From assembly GCF_003315175.1 (NCBI RefSeq), contig NZ_QNRQ01000014.1:48802-112801 (forward strand): a stretch of 64,000 nucleotides of DNA, read 5' to 3'. Position 1 is the first letter of the stretch; each line of letters starts with the position of its first letter. Source of the stretch: Eoetvoesiella caeni. Its GTDB lineage: Bacteria; Pseudomonadota; Gammaproteobacteria; Burkholderiales; Burkholderiaceae_B. Under the pieces are notes generated by a model that was not told the DNA's origin, searched no databases, and saw only the letters and a program-made list of their open reading frames with translations. Of the stretch, positions 1 to 9,910 are shown piece after piece. A program made the position numbers and the translations under genes.

Positions 1-63
1 CACTATAACGCCATATATGGCGAGGCCGCACCGATTCAGGTGTCGCCTCGCCATGGCCATCTT

Positions 64-1944
64 ATGATCGAATTATTTTTTAGCCAGATACTCAATGGCC
101 TGGCCATCGGACAGGTGTATGCACTGATTGCACTGGGTTTCAGCCTGGTCTTCGGTGTGTCCAACCTGATCAACTTCGCGCAGGGCGCCTTGTTCATGCT
201 GGGCGCTTTTTTTGCATTCAGCGGCGTCACTCTTCTGGGCCTGCCCTTATGGGTGGCGGCCATCGGCTCCATTGCGCTGGTTACCCTGCTGGGCATGGTG
301 CTTGAGGGCGTGGCCCTGCGCCCGCTTGAAAACGGGCCTTATATTGCGCCCGTGCTCTCAACCCTGGCCATCGCCTTGATTGTGGACCAGTTGGCGGAAA
401 TCATCTGGTCGCCGGAAGGACAGGCTTTTCCTTTGCCTTTCGACGAGGTCACGTTTTTCATTGGCAATGCTTACTTCACCAGTACGGACCTGCTTATCTT
501 CGTGTTTGGTGGTTTGACGGCCCTGGCCTTGACCTGGTTTCTTGCCAGCTCGTGGATGGGGCGCACCGTACGGGCTACGGCGCAAGACCGCGACGCGGCA
601 GCGCAGATGGGCGTGCGCACCGGGGATGTACGGCGACTGGCTTTTGCGCTGGCCGGCACGCTGGGCGCTATCAGCGGAATTCTGGTGGCCTTGTACTTCA
701 AGAGCGTGTTTCCGCAAATGGGCATGCCGTTCAGCCTGAAGGGGTTTTCGGCGGCGTTGCTGGGCGGCTTGACCAGCATTCCGGGCGCTGTGCTGGGCGG
801 CATGCTGCTGGGCGTGGTGGAAACGCTGGCCAGCGCCTATCTGGGTGAAGGCTTTCGCGACCTGGCTGCTTTTTCTTTGCTTTTGGTGTTCCTGCTTTTT
901 CGTCCGCAAGGCCTGTTGGGCGACCGACGCCTGGATGCGCTGGGCGGTGCCTCGGGCGCCTCCGGACCCATGCCCAGCACCAGCCTGCTGGCTTCGGCTT
1001 CCAGCCAGCGCGCCAGCCATCCCATCTGGGAGATACCCCCGTGGGGCTTCCTGGTCTGCGGCGCAGTCCTGTCGCTGTTGCCGCTCGTGACGCAGAACGG
1101 CTACTTTTTGCAGGCGGTGGTGTACGCCATGATTTTTGCCATGCTTTCGGCCAGCGTCTCATTGGTATCGGGGGCGATGGGCGTGCTGTCCATCGGGCAT
1201 GCCGCTTTCTATGGCGTCGGCGCCTACACAGTAGCGGTGCTGGCCCATACCTACGGCTGGCCGGCCGAATTGGTACTGCCGGCCGCGGCGATTGTCACCG
1301 CCCTGGTGGCCACGATTTCCGCGCTGCCGCTATACAAGCTAAGCGGCCACACGGCGGCGCTGGGTACGCTGGCGATAGGCCAGATCGGTTTCCTGGTGTT
1401 CATGACCTGGCTGCCGGTGACCCGCGGCCCCATGGGATTTCTGAACATTCCCGCGCCGCAATTCGAATGGCTGGGCGGCCTGCGCCTGGCGACCATAGGG
1501 CAGAAATACTGGCTGGTGGCGCTGGTCGTGGCCGTAGGCCTGTTCCTGGCCCAACGGCTGGTCAATTCGGGCATAGGCCGGGTGTGGCGCGGCATGCGTG
1601 AAGACCGCCTGGCAGCGCACGCGGCCGGCCTGCCCGTGCGACGCTATATGTTGCTGGGCTTTGCCGTTTCGGGCGCGCTGGCCGGCTCCGCCGGCGGACT
1701 GTTCGCCTATGTGCAAAGCGTCATCAGTCCCGACAGCTTCAACGTGCAGGTATCAATGCTGGTGCTTACCATGGCGGTGCTGGGCGGGCTGGGCAATTTG
1801 ACGGGCGCGGCTCTGGCCGGTTTTGTGCTGGCCATCGTGCCCGAGCTGCTCAGGTCATTTGCCGAGTGGCGCATGATTTTGTACGGCGTTATCCTGCTGA
1901 TCATGCTGCGCTGGCGTCCGTACGGCCTTCTGGGGGCGCGCTGA
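64..1944 (+). CDS. Branched-chain amino acid-type ABC transporter permease, LivH-LivM fusion
   Basis: Membrane permease of a LivHMGF-type ABC importer. One 626-residue chain carries two permease units that are normally separate: a LivH-like half (roughly residues 1-290, with the typical IALGFSLVFG and NFAQG stretches) and a LivM-like half (roughly 340-626, with SIGHAAFYGVGAY and GGLGNLTGA). A hydrophilic linker rich in Ala, Ser and Gly joins them near residue 300. I chose the ATG at 64 because the hydrophobic LivH start follows it directly; an in-frame GTG at 40 would add 8 unlikely residues. The stop overlaps the start of the next ATPase gene. Substrate cannot be read from sequence; the neighbouring catabolic genes suggest an aromatic or carboxylic acid rather than an amino acid. 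Confidence 0.9.
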   Translation: MIELFFSQILNGLAIGQVYALIALGFSLVFGVSNLINFAQGALFMLGAFFAFSGVTLLGLPLWVAAIGSIALVTLLGMVLEGVALRPLENGPYIAPVLSTLAIALIVDQLAEIIWSPEGQAFPLPFDEVTFFIGNAYFTSTDLLIFVFGGLTALALTWFLASSWMGRTVRATAQDRDAAAQMGVRTGDVRRLAFALAGTLGAISGILVALYFKSVFPQMGMPFSLKGFSAALLGGLTSIPGAVLGGMLLGVVETLASAYLGEGFRDLAAFSLLLVFLLFRPQGLLGDRRLDALGGASGASGPMPSTSLLASASSQRASHPIWEIPPWGFLVCGAVLSLLPLVTQNGYFLQAVVYAMIFAMLSASVSLVSGAMGVLSIGHAAFYGVGAYTVAVLAHTYGWPAELVLPAAAIVTALVATISALPLYKLSGHTAALGTLAIGQIGFLVFMTWLPVTRGPMGFLNIPAPQFEWLGGLRLATIGQKYWLVALVVAVGLFLAQRLVNSGIGRVWRGMREDRLAAHAAGLPVRRYMLLGFAVSGALAGSAGGLFAYVQSVISPDSFNVQVSMLVLTMAVLGGLGNLTGAALAGFVLAIVPELLRSFAEWRMILYGVILLIMLRWRPYGLLGAR

Positions 1945-2798
1945 TGGCCGGGCAAATAAACGGATTGGCGGTTCAGGACGTATCCCGGCATTTCAGCGGT
2001 GTGACGGCTGTCGACTGCGTAAGCCTGGCCCTGGAACCTGGCGAGACCCTGGCTTTGGTCGGGCCCAACGGCGCCGGCAAGTCGACTCTTATTCAGCTTA
2101 TCAGCGGTGTCGACCGCATTTCCAGCGGACGTATCTTTTTGAACGGGCGGCGCATAGATCGGCTGCCGCCTGAGCGCATTGCCCGGCTGGGCGTGGGCCG
2201 CAGCTTTCAAACTTCGCGCGTTTTTCCGGCCCTGTCGGTCTGGGACAGCGTGATGCTGGGCACGCAGGCCAACCTGCTTAGCGGCGGGCACGGCAAGATC
2301 CTGGCAAACGCCGCGCACGAAGTGCTGGCGACCATGTTCAATACATCGGGCTGGCGCCACAGAATTGAACGCCAGGAAGCCATTGCGCGCGAAACCTTGC
2401 AGCTTTTCGGCGACAGGCTTTGGCCGCGCAAGGACCAGCCGGCGTTCAGCCTGTCTTATGCAAATCGGCGCCGGCTCGAGATCGCCAGGGTGCTGGCGGG
2501 GCAACCCGACTTCCTTTTGCTGGACGAGCCCGCGGCTGGCATGAACCCCACCGAAACCGGCGAACTCACCGAGCTTTTGCTGGCCCTGCGTCGCATGCGG
2601 CCCAATCTGGGCATACTGGTTGTGGAGCACAAGCTTTCTTTGGTTCGCAGGGTGGCCGACCGTGTCATTGTGCTGAATCAGGGCCGGGTGCTGGCTCAGG
2701 GCGATCCCGACCATGCCCTGGATCATCCCGAAGTGGTCGAAGCTTATCTGGGCCGCCAGCGGCGGCGCCCCAACTCATCGGATGCGCATCTTGGCTAA
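1944..2798 (+). CDS. ABC transporter ATP-binding protein, LivG family
   Basis: Cytoplasmic ATPase driving the upstream fused permease. The 284-residue protein has Walker A (GPNGAGKS, residues 40-47), Walker B (LLLDEP, about 191-196) and an H-loop in VVEH. The usual LSYGQQR-like signature of LivG proteins reads LSYANRR (170-176), an unusual signature but in the right position. The ATG at 1944 overlaps the permease stop (TGATG arrangement), which suggests translational coupling and fixes the start; in-frame codons upstream lie inside the permease gene. It overlaps the following LivF gene by 17 bases. Confidence 0.92.
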   Translation: MAGQINGLAVQDVSRHFSGVTAVDCVSLALEPGETLALVGPNGAGKSTLIQLISGVDRISSGRIFLNGRRIDRLPPERIARLGVGRSFQTSRVFPALSVWDSVMLGTQANLLSGGHGKILANAAHEVLATMFNTSGWRHRIERQEAIARETLQLFGDRLWPRKDQPAFSLSYANRRRLEIARVLAGQPDFLLLDEPAAGMNPTETGELTELLLALRRMRPNLGILVVEHKLSLVRRVADRVIVLNQGRVLAQGDPDHALDHPEVVEAYLGRQRRRPNSSDAHLG

Positions 2799-3519
2799 GG
2801 ACACACCTTTTCTGCTTGTGGAGAATATCGACGTGCACTACGGTGCCGTGCAGGCGCTGTTCGGCGTAAGCTTGTATGTACAGGCGGGCGAAGTGGTATC
2901 CGTGCTGGGCGGCAACGCCTCGGGAAAGTCCACCACGCTTAAGTCGGTGCTGGGACTTGTTACGCCGTCCAGCGGGCGCATCGAGCTGGAAGGGCGCCCG
3001 ATACACCGGCTTGCCGCCCCCGATGTCATCGACCTGGGTGTGGCCAGCGTGCCCGAAGGGCGCCGTATTTTTCCGGAAATGTCGGTGCTTGAAAACCTGC
3101 TGATGGGCGCGTACCCGCGCCGCCATGAAAAAGAACAGATCGCCAAAGACCTGGAAGAGGTCTTCCTGTCGTTTCCGCGCCTGGCCGAAAGGCGCAAGCA
3201 GGCGGCGGGCACTTTGTCGGGCGGCGAGCAGCAGATGCTGGCGCTGGGCCGGGCCTGGCTGCGGCGCGGCAAACTGATTTGCATCGACGAGCCTTCCATG
3301 GGTTTGTCGCCGAAATTCGTGGACATGGTCTATGAGGTGCTGTTCCGCTGGAAAGCAGCGGGCCAGACCATATTGCTGGTCGAGCAGAATGCGCGGATAG
3401 CGCTGGAGCTGGCCGATCGGGCCTATGTGCTGCAGCACGGCCATGTCATTTTAAAGGGATCGGCCGCCGACCTGGCCGCCGACCCCATGGTGCAGAAAGC
3501 GTATTTGGGGGCAGCATGA
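2782..3519 (+). CDS. ABC transporter ATP-binding protein, LivF family
   Basis: Second ATPase of the branched-chain-type importer, 245 residues from the ATG at 2782 (a TTG at 2791 is possible). Walker A reads GGNASGKS (43-50), slightly different from the usual GPNGAGKT of LivF. The signature LSGGEQQ, Walker B (ICIDEPSMGLSP) and H-loop (VEQN) are all present. Together with the LivG gene it completes the LivHMGF cytoplasmic side. No periplasmic binding protein gene is adjacent; the LivK-type gene at 11809-12963 is the nearest candidate partner. The stop overlaps the next gene by 4 bases. Confidence 0.92.
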   Translation: MRILAKDTPFLLVENIDVHYGAVQALFGVSLYVQAGEVVSVLGGNASGKSTTLKSVLGLVTPSSGRIELEGRPIHRLAAPDVIDLGVASVPEGRRIFPEMSVLENLLMGAYPRRHEKEQIAKDLEEVFLSFPRLAERRKQAAGTLSGGEQQMLALGRAWLRRGKLICIDEPSMGLSPKFVDMVYEVLFRWKAAGQTILLVEQNARIALELADRAYVLQHGHVILKGSAADLAADPMVQKAYLGAA

Positions 3520-5276
3520 ACGCTGAAAACATACTGAACGAAGAAACCGATGTGCTGGTGATAGGTGCCGGCGGCGCCGGCATGAGCGCGGCAATAGCCG
3601 CCGCCAAGGCCGGAAGCCGGGTCATCATGACCGACCGCAGCCTGGTGGGGCGCGGCGGTGCAACCATCATGGCGCAGATGACCGTGGCCGTCGCCCTGGG
3701 CGAACAAACTCCGGACGATTGGCGCTACCACTATGCCGACACCCTGAAAGCCGGCCGCGGCCTGTGCAGCGAACCGCTGGCCAGGCTGCTGTGCGAGTCG
3801 GGCGTCGACGCCATCCGTTTGATGGACAGTTGGGGAGTGGGCTGGGCGCGGGCCGACGGCCATCTGACCCAGGCGCATGCGCCCGGGCATGACCGCGCGC
3901 GCTGTGTGTATGTCGATTACCTGAACACCGGGCCGGCGGTTGCCAAGACCTTGCGCACGCAAGTGGCGCACGACGCGCGCATACAGCGCCTGGGCGACAT
4001 TCTGGTGGTCGACCTGCTGGTTGAAGCCGGCCGGGCGGTGGGCGCGGTTGCCGTGCATTTGACCACCGGCGAGCGCATGGTGATACGAGCCGGCGCAGTC
4101 ATCATTGCAACAGGCGGGCTGACCCGGCTGTACAAGCGCAACAGCGCTTCGCTGAACATGGGCGGCGACGGCTACGCGCTTGCCTTGCGTGCCGGCGCGC
4201 ATCTTATCGACATGGAGTTTGTGCAGTTTTTCCCTATCGGCCACCTGGCGCCGCGCCTGGTGGGCTTTGACCCCATCATGTGGGATCCTTTCCGCTACAA
4301 GCTGGGCGGGCGCCTGTTGAACGGACTGGGCGAAGAGTTTGTTGAAAAATACGGCCATGCCTCGGAAGACCAAGGCTATACCGTTACCCGCGACGCGGCC
4401 ACTTACGCTATTTTGAAAGAGGTCGAGGCCGGCCGCGGCACACCCGCCGGCGGCGCCTATTTAAGCTTCCAGCATGTGCCGGAAGCCACGCTGCGCCAAG
4501 CCTTTGGCCCCATCATCGATAAGCTGGCGGCCAATGGCATCGACCTTACCAAGAACCCCATAGAGGTCGCACCCATTGCCCACTACCACATGGGCGGCAT
4601 ACGCGTTGATGTCGATATGAGCACCGATGTGCCGGGCCTTTATGCCGCGGGCGAAGCCGTGGGCGGAGCCAATGGCGCCAATCGCCTGTCGGGCAATGCC
4701 ATTACCGAGGCCATCAGCTTCGGCCTGCAGGCCGGCCGCTCGGCGGCGGCTTATGCGGGCACGGCGGCAACGGCCGACGTCCAAAGCGCTGCTACGCTGG
4801 CCGAGCCCGTACTGGCAATGCTGGCGACCGAACCGTCCGCATCCGAAGACCATGTCAATGTGGCGCACCTGATCGCGCGCTTGCAGGAAATCATGCAAAT
4901 CCATGTGGGACCTTTCCGCAACCAGCAGGGCCTGGAACAGGCGCTGGTTGAAATCGGGCAACTGCGCGAAGAGGTGGGCGACAAGCTGCAAGGCGGGACT
5001 GGGCCGCAAGACCCGGTGCGCCTGGATGCGCTGGACCTGCGCAATATGCTGATGGTGGCCGAAGCCGTCGCGCGCAGCGCGCTGTCGCGCACGGAAAGCC
5101 GGGGTGCGCACCAGCGCGAAGATTACCCGGGGCTGGACGAAGCCTGGACGCTGAACCAGACCCTGTCATGGAAGGACGGCAAATGGACATTGGCAACGCA
5201 GCCCGTCGAGCGCCTGTCGGCCCAAGCCGAGGCGGAGCTTGCGCTGGCGGGTACTGAGCAAGGAGGACAGGCATGA
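3516..5276 (+). CDS. FAD-binding oxidoreductase, fumarate reductase/succinate dehydrogenase flavoprotein-like
   Basis: 586-residue flavoprotein of the SdhA/FrdA/L-aspartate oxidase superfamily. It has an N-terminal dinucleotide-binding motif (GAGGAGMSAA, near residue 20), a second FAD-contact stretch YAAGEAVGGANGANRL, and the HYHMGG segment that in the family lies beside the active site. The C-terminal helical domain resembles that of SdhA. It overlaps the next gene (ATGA), which encodes a short [2Fe-2S] protein, so the two probably form one redox enzyme. Substrate is unknown; context suggests an unsaturated or saturated carboxylate in the neighbouring catabolic route. The name should stay generic. 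Confidence 0.85.
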   Translation: MNAENILNEETDVLVIGAGGAGMSAAIAAAKAGSRVIMTDRSLVGRGGATIMAQMTVAVALGEQTPDDWRYHYADTLKAGRGLCSEPLARLLCESGVDAIRLMDSWGVGWARADGHLTQAHAPGHDRARCVYVDYLNTGPAVAKTLRTQVAHDARIQRLGDILVVDLLVEAGRAVGAVAVHLTTGERMVIRAGAVIIATGGLTRLYKRNSASLNMGGDGYALALRAGAHLIDMEFVQFFPIGHLAPRLVGFDPIMWDPFRYKLGGRLLNGLGEEFVEKYGHASEDQGYTVTRDAATYAILKEVEAGRGTPAGGAYLSFQHVPEATLRQAFGPIIDKLAANGIDLTKNPIEVAPIAHYHMGGIRVDVDMSTDVPGLYAAGEAVGGANGANRLSGNAITEAISFGLQAGRSAAAYAGTAATADVQSAATLAEPVLAMLATEPSASEDHVNVAHLIARLQEIMQIHVGPFRNQQGLEQALVEIGQLREEVGDKLQGGTGPQDPVRLDALDLRNMLMVAEAVARSALSRTESRGAHQREDYPGLDEAWTLNQTLSWKDGKWTLATQPVERLSAQAEAELALAGTEQGGQA

Positions 5277-5647
5277 GCACCGAAGACAAACCCACCATGA
5301 TTTGCCTGGATGTGCAGCGCGGGGTGGGCGCTGGCGCAACTCGGGTGCAGCGCTACGAACTGCCGGTCGGCGCCGCCGATTCATTGCTGGATGGACTGCG
5401 ATGGGTGCGCGAGAACCTGGACGATACGCTGGCTGTGCGCTATTCATGCATCAACGCCAACGCCTGTAAAGAATGTATGGTGTTGCTGGACGGCAAGGTC
5501 GTCTATGCCTGCATGGCCCGCATGCAGCCCGGTGCAACGCACACGGTCGCGCCATTGGCGAACAAGGCTCGCATCCGCGATCTTATTTCGCAGATTGCGC
5601 CGGTCAAAGAACGCTTGGGAGGCCAGGAGGACGACGATGACCTCTGA
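5273..5647 (+). CDS. Short [2Fe-2S] ferredoxin-like subunit of the flavoprotein
   Basis: 124-residue protein matching only the N-terminal plant-type ferredoxin domain of succinate dehydrogenase/fumarate reductase iron-sulfur subunits. Cluster cysteines are C59, C65, C68 and C80 in the C-x5-C-x2-C-x11-C pattern. The C-terminal domain that carries [4Fe-4S] and [3Fe-4S] clusters in SdhB is absent, and the chain ends in an acidic tail (EDDDDL). It overlaps the flavoprotein gene by 4 bases (ATGA) and the next gene by 11, so it is likely made in step with them. Probably relays electrons between the FAD subunit and an unknown acceptor. Confidence 0.8.
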   Translation: MSTEDKPTMICLDVQRGVGAGATRVQRYELPVGAADSLLDGLRWVRENLDDTLAVRYSCINANACKECMVLLDGKVVYACMARMQPGATHTVAPLANKARIRDLISQIAPVKERLGGQEDDDDL

Positions 5648-6167
5648 AAAGGCTGCGCCGAACGGGCGTTTGCGCATTCTGTCATCGGCCCACCTGGCGG
5701 CGGGGCAGTACCCCAGCCTGTCCGAGCTGGAGTTCGGCCTTATCGTGGCCAACAACGCCTTCGGACGCTGGGTAGTGCGCTGCATGCGCGCCGCCGGCGA
5801 ACCCGACCTGGGCTTGACCGACATCCTGGTGCTGCATCATGTGCATCATCGTAAACGGCACAAGCGGCTGGCCGACATCTGTTTTACGCTGAATTACGAA
5901 GACAGCTACGTGATCAGCTATTCACTTAAAAAGCTATTGAAAATGAAGTTGGTCATGAGCGAAAAAGTCGGCAAGGAAGTGTTTTATCGCACTACCGAAA
6001 GCAGCAACGAATTGCTGGAGCGCTTTCGTGAAGTGCGCGAGCGTTGCCTGTTTCCCGGCGTCGAGGGCGAGCTAGCCAACAGCGAAGCCCTGTCCGACGT
6101 GGCCGAGCGCCTACGCCTGCTTTCAGGCTTGTACGATCAGGCCGCACGCGCGGCATCGTCGCTATGA
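5637..6167 (+). CDS. Winged-helix DNA-binding protein, MarR-like
   Basis: 176-residue protein from the ATG at 5637, overlapping the ferredoxin gene. The middle part (about residues 45-130) has the pattern of a MarR-type winged helix: helices, then a [18 protein letters not shown] recognition segment and a charged wing ([13 protein letters not shown]). The first 40 residues and a C-terminal helical segment would flank the domain. Position inside a catabolic operon suggests a local regulator, possibly autoregulatory, but its ligand and operator are not evident. The 3' end overlaps the oxoprolinase start (ATGA at 6164). Confidence 0.75.
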   Translation: MTSEKAAPNGRLRILSSAHLAAGQYPSLSELEFGLIVANNAFGRWVVRCMRAAGEPDLGLTDILVLHHVHHRKRHKRLADICFTLNYEDSYVISYSLKKLLKMKLVMSEKVGKEVFYRTTESSNELLERFREVRERCLFPGVEGELANSEALSDVAERLRLLSGLYDQAARAASSL

Positions 6168-9100
6168 GCGCCGCAACGGGCGTGGCCCGTGCCGACGAAG
6201 GACGCTGGCAGTTCTGGGTCGATCGCGGCGGCACCTTTACCGATGTCGTGGCGCGCCGCCCCGATGGGCGGTTGGTAACAGCCAAGCTGCTGTCCGAAAA
6301 TCCCGAGCAATATCCCGACGCTGCGGTGCAGGGCATACGCCAGTTGCTGGGCGTCAAGGCCGGCGAGGCCGTGCCTGCCGAATTGATCGACGTCGTCAAG
6401 ATGGGAACCACCGTCGCAACCAACGCCTTGCTGGAACGCAAGGGCGAGCGCGTGCTGCTGGTCGTGACGCGCGGTTTTCGCGACGCGCTGCGCATTGCCT
6501 ACCAGAACCGTCCGCGCCTGTTCGATCGTGAAATTGTGCTGCCCGAACTCTTGCACGAAGAAGCCATTGAAGTCGACGAGCGCCTGGCCGCCGATGGCTC
6601 GGTGGTCATGCCGCTGGACGAGGCCGGAGCCCGCGTGGCTTTGCAGCAAGCCCGGGGGCGCGGCTTTACCGCTGTTGCCATCGTTCTGATGCACAGCTAT
6701 CGCAACGGCGAACACGAGGCCAGGCTGGCCGGCCTGGCCCGCGAACTGGGCTATACGCAGGTTTGCGCCTCGCACGAAGTGTCGCCCTTGATTCGCTACG
6801 TTGCGCGCGGCGACACTACGGTCGTCGATGCCTACCTGTCGCCGGTGCTGCGCCGCTATGTCGACCACGTTGCGGCCGCCTTGCCGGGCGTGCGCCTGCA
6901 ATTCATGCAATCCAGCGGCGGCCTGACCGACGCGCAGACATTCCAGGGCAAGGATTCCGTCCTGTCCGGGCCCGCGGGCGGTATTGTGGGCATGGCGGGC
7001 ATTGCGCAGTCGGCCGGGCTGGACCGCGTCATCGGTTTCGACATGGGCGGCACGTCAACCGACGTGTCGCATTTTGCCGGCGAATACGAGCGCGCCTTCG
7101 ATACCCTGGTGGCCGGCGTGCGCTTGCGCGCGCCCATGATGAGCATCCATACGGTGGCGGCGGGCGGCGGTTCCATCCTGCACTTCGACGGCGCTCGACT
7201 GCGCGTCGGGCCTGAATCGGCCGGCGCCAACCCGGGGCCAGCCTGCTACCGGCGCGGCGGGCCGCTTACGGTGACCGACGCCAACCTGATGCTGGGCCGG
7301 ATACAGGCCCATCATTTTCCCGAGGTCTTCGGACCGAACGCCGACCAGTCTCTGGACCTTGAAGTCGTGCAGGCGCGGTTTGCCGAGCTGGCGCAAGAAG
7401 TTTCTGCCGCTACCGGACGCGACGTATCGGGCGAGCAATTGGCCCAAGGATTCCTGGATATTGCCGTGGCCAATATGGCCAACGCCATCAAGCAGATTTC
7501 CGTACAGCGCGGCTACGACATTACCCGCTATACCCTGATTACCTTTGGCGGAGCGGGCGGCCAGCATGCCTGCCGCGTCGCCGACGAACTTTCCATGCCC
7601 CGCGTGCTGGTGCATCCGCTGGCCGGCGTGCTGTCCGCCTACGGCATGGGGCTGGCCGCCTCGACCGCCATGCGCGAACGCTCCGTCGAGTTACCCTGGG
7701 ACGCCGATGGCGAGACCGCCGCGCGCCGCACTCTCGAAGAGCTGGCGGGCATTGCGCGCGCCGATCTGCTGGCGCAGGAAATTCCGGCGGACATCATCCA
7801 GATAAAGAACATCGTGCACTTGCGCTATGCCGGCACCGATACCGCCTTGCCCGTGGCACTGGACGGCACGCAAGCCATGCTTAAGGCGTTTGAAAAAGCC
7901 TATTTGCAGCGCTTCTCGTTTTTGATGCCCGAGCGCGGCCTCGTTATAGAATCCGTTGTGGCCGAAGCTATCGCGGATGAGTCCGGGCAGATCTTCCAGG
8001 CCTTTTCCGAAGGCAACGGGTCCGCCCGGCCGGGCGGTCCTGAAGCGGCCGACAGCGTGCGCATGCGCGTGGCCGACGAGTGGCGCACATGCCCCCTGTA
8101 TCGCAGCGCCGACCTGCGCGCGGACGACGTCATTGCCGGCCCCGCCATGATTACCGACGCCAATGCCACCACGCTGGTCGACGATGGCTGGCGCGCCACG
8201 GTAACGGCACGCGGCGACATGCTGCTGGAACGCGCAGTACCCCGGCCGCAACGGTTCGCCGTGGGCACCGACGCCGATCCCGTCATGCTTGAAATCTTCA
8301 ACAACCTCTTCATGTCGATTGCCGAGCAAATGGGCTATCGGCTGCAAAACACCGCGCACTCTGTCAACATCAAAGAGCGCCTGGATTTCTCATGCGCCAT
8401 CTTTGATTCATCGGGCGAGCTGGTGGCCAACGCCCCGCACATTCCCGTGCACCTGGGCTCGATGAGTGCCAGCGTGCAGGCTATCATCCAGGACAACGCC
8501 GGCAGCCTGCGGCCCGGCGACGTCTACGTGCTGAACAACCCTTACGCAGGCGGCACCCACCTGCCCGACGTCACCGTCGTGACACCTGTATTCGACCAGG
8601 CCGGCCGGGACATCCTGTTCTATGTGGGCTCGCGCGGCCATCATGCCGACATCGGCGGCCTGACTCCGGGTTCCATGCCTTCCGACTCCAGGACCATAGA
8701 AGACGAAGGCGTGTTGATCACCAACTTCCGCCTGGTGGAAAACGGCCGCATGCAAGAAGACAGCATGCGCCAATTGCTGGCCGGTGCGCGCTACCCCGCG
8801 CGCAATATCGACCAGAACCTCGCGGACCTGCGCGCCCAGATAGCCGCCAACGAAAAAGGCCGCGAAGAACTGTTGAAAATGGTGGATGCCTTTGGCCTGG
8901 ATGTCGTGCATGCCTATATGCGGCATGTTCAGGACAACGCCGAAGAATCCGTGCGCCGCGTCATCGCTACCCTGCACGATGGCGAATTTACGCAACTGCT
9001 CGACAACGGCGCGCGCATCCAGGTCAAGCTGAAAGTCGACCATGAAACGCGCAGCGCCACGCTGGACTTCACCGGCACCTCGGCGCAACTGCCGAACAAC

Positions 9101-9832
9101 TTCAATGCACCGCGCGCCGTCACGACCGCCGCGGTGCTATATGTCTTTCGCACCATGGTGGAAGCCGACATCCCGATCAACGCCGGCGGGCTCAAGCCGC
9201 TTAAGCTTGTCGTGCCCCAGGATTCCATGCTGAACCCCAGCTACCCCGCGGCCGTGGTCGCGGGCAACGTCGAAACCTCCAGCTGCGTCACCAACGCCCT
9301 GTACGGCGCCCTGGGCGTCATGGCCGGCAGCCAGCCCACCATGAACAACCTGACTTTCGGCAACGCCCAGTATCAGTACTACGAAACCATTTCGGGCGGC
9401 TCCGGCGCGGGCGGGCGCTTCGACGCCCAGGGCAAGCTGGTCGGCGGCTTCAACGGTACTTCCGTCGTGCAAACCCAAATGACCAACTCGCGCATGACCG
9501 ATCCCGAAGTCCTGGAATTGCGTTTCCCCGTGCGCCTGGAACGCTACATAATTCGCCAGAATTCCGGCGGCGCCGGCCGCTGGCACGGCGGCAACGGCGG
9601 TGTCCGCAGCCTGCGCTTCCTGGAACCCATGACAGTCTCTACCCTGTCCAACGGCTGGATCCACCCCGCCTTCGGCGCCGCGGGCGGCCAGCCCGGAGCC
9701 CTGGGCAAGTCCAGGGTAATCCGTGGCAACGGCAAGGTCGAAGAATTGGCTCACGCCGACCAGGCCGAATTGCAGGCGGGCGACATGTTCGAAATAGAAA
9801 CGCCGGGCGGCGGCGGCTACGGAGCAGCCTGA
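6164..9832 (+). CDS. 5-oxoprolinase/hydantoinase family ATP-dependent lactam hydrolase (HyuA-HyuB fused)
   Basis: 1222-residue enzyme with both halves of the family in one chain. The HyuA-like half (about 15-690) opens with the ASKHA-type phosphate-binding motif [10 protein letters not shown] (20-29) and has a second nucleotide motif, [11 protein letters not shown]. The HyuB-like half (about 700-1215) ends in the typical ETPGGGGYG tail. Members hydrolyse a lactam or imide ring with ATP, as in 5-oxoproline or hydantoins; an oxindole lactam is an attractive alternative here given the indolic-acid gene set downstream. The start at 6164 overlaps the preceding stop. It is last in its operon and a 30 bp palindrome begins two bases after its stop codon. 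Confidence 0.88.
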   Translation: MSAATGVARADEGRWQFWVDRGGTFTDVVARRPDGRLVTAKLLSENPEQYPDAAVQGIRQLLGVKAGEAVPAELIDVVKMGTTVATNALLERKGERVLLVVTRGFRDALRIAYQNRPRLFDREIVLPELLHEEAIEVDERLAADGSVVMPLDEAGARVALQQARGRGFTAVAIVLMHSYRNGEHEARLAGLARELGYTQVCASHEVSPLIRYVARGDTTVVDAYLSPVLRRYVDHVAAALPGVRLQFMQSSGGLTDAQTFQGKDSVLSGPAGGIVGMAGIAQSAGLDRVIGFDMGGTSTDVSHFAGEYERAFDTLVAGVRLRAPMMSIHTVAAGGGSILHFDGARLRVGPESAGANPGPACYRRGGPLTVTDANLMLGRIQAHHFPEVFGPNADQSLDLEVVQARFAELAQEVSAATGRDVSGEQLAQGFLDIAVANMANAIKQISVQRGYDITRYTLITFGGAGGQHACRVADELSMPRVLVHPLAGVLSAYGMGLAASTAMRERSVELPWDADGETAARRTLEELAGIARADLLAQEIPADIIQIKNIVHLRYAGTDTALPVALDGTQAMLKAFEKAYLQRFSFLMPERGLVIESVVAEAIADESGQIFQAFSEGNGSARPGGPEAADSVRMRVADEWRTCPLYRSADLRADDVIAGPAMITDANATTLVDDGWRATVTARGDMLLERAVPRPQRFAVGTDADPVMLEIFNNLFMSIAEQMGYRLQNTAHSVNIKERLDFSCAIFDSSGELVANAPHIPVHLGSMSASVQAIIQDNAGSLRPGDVYVLNNPYAGGTHLPDVTVVTPVFDQAGRDILFYVGSRGHHADIGGLTPGSMPSDSRTIEDEGVLITNFRLVENGRMQEDSMRQLLAGARYPARNIDQNLADLRAQIAANEKGREELLKMVDAFGLDVVHAYMRHVQDNAEESVRRVIATLHDGEFTQLLDNGARIQVKLKVDHETRSATLDFTGTSAQLPNNFNAPRAVTTAAVLYVFRTMVEADIPINAGGLKPLKLVVPQDSMLNPSYPAAVVAGNVETSSCVTNALYGALGVMAGSQPTMNNLTFGNAQYQYYETISGGSGAGGRFDAQGKLVGGFNGTSVVQTQMTNSRMTDPEVLELRFPVRLERYIIRQNSGGAGRWHGGNGGVRSLRFLEPMTVSTLSNGWIHPAFGAAGGQPGALGKSRVIRGNGKVEELAHADQAELQAGDMFEIETPGGGGYGAA

Positions 9833-9833
9833 G

Positions 9834-9863
9834 TCAAATCCAAGGCAATTGCCTTGGATTTGA
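9834..9863. repeat. 30 bp perfect palindrome after the oxoprolinase gene
   Basis: The 15-base arm TCAAATCCAAGGCAA is followed immediately by its exact reverse complement, with no spacer. It starts two bases after the oxoprolinase stop and lies between convergent genes (frmR ends at 9911 on the - strand). There is no following T-run, so it is not a classical intrinsic terminator on either strand, although it may still form an RNA hairpin that ends or stabilises messages from both sides. Confidence 0.75.
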
Positions 9864-9910
9864 GCAAGCGACGCGCAAGGCTTTTAGTAGCACAGCGACT
9901 TGTGCGCCGG

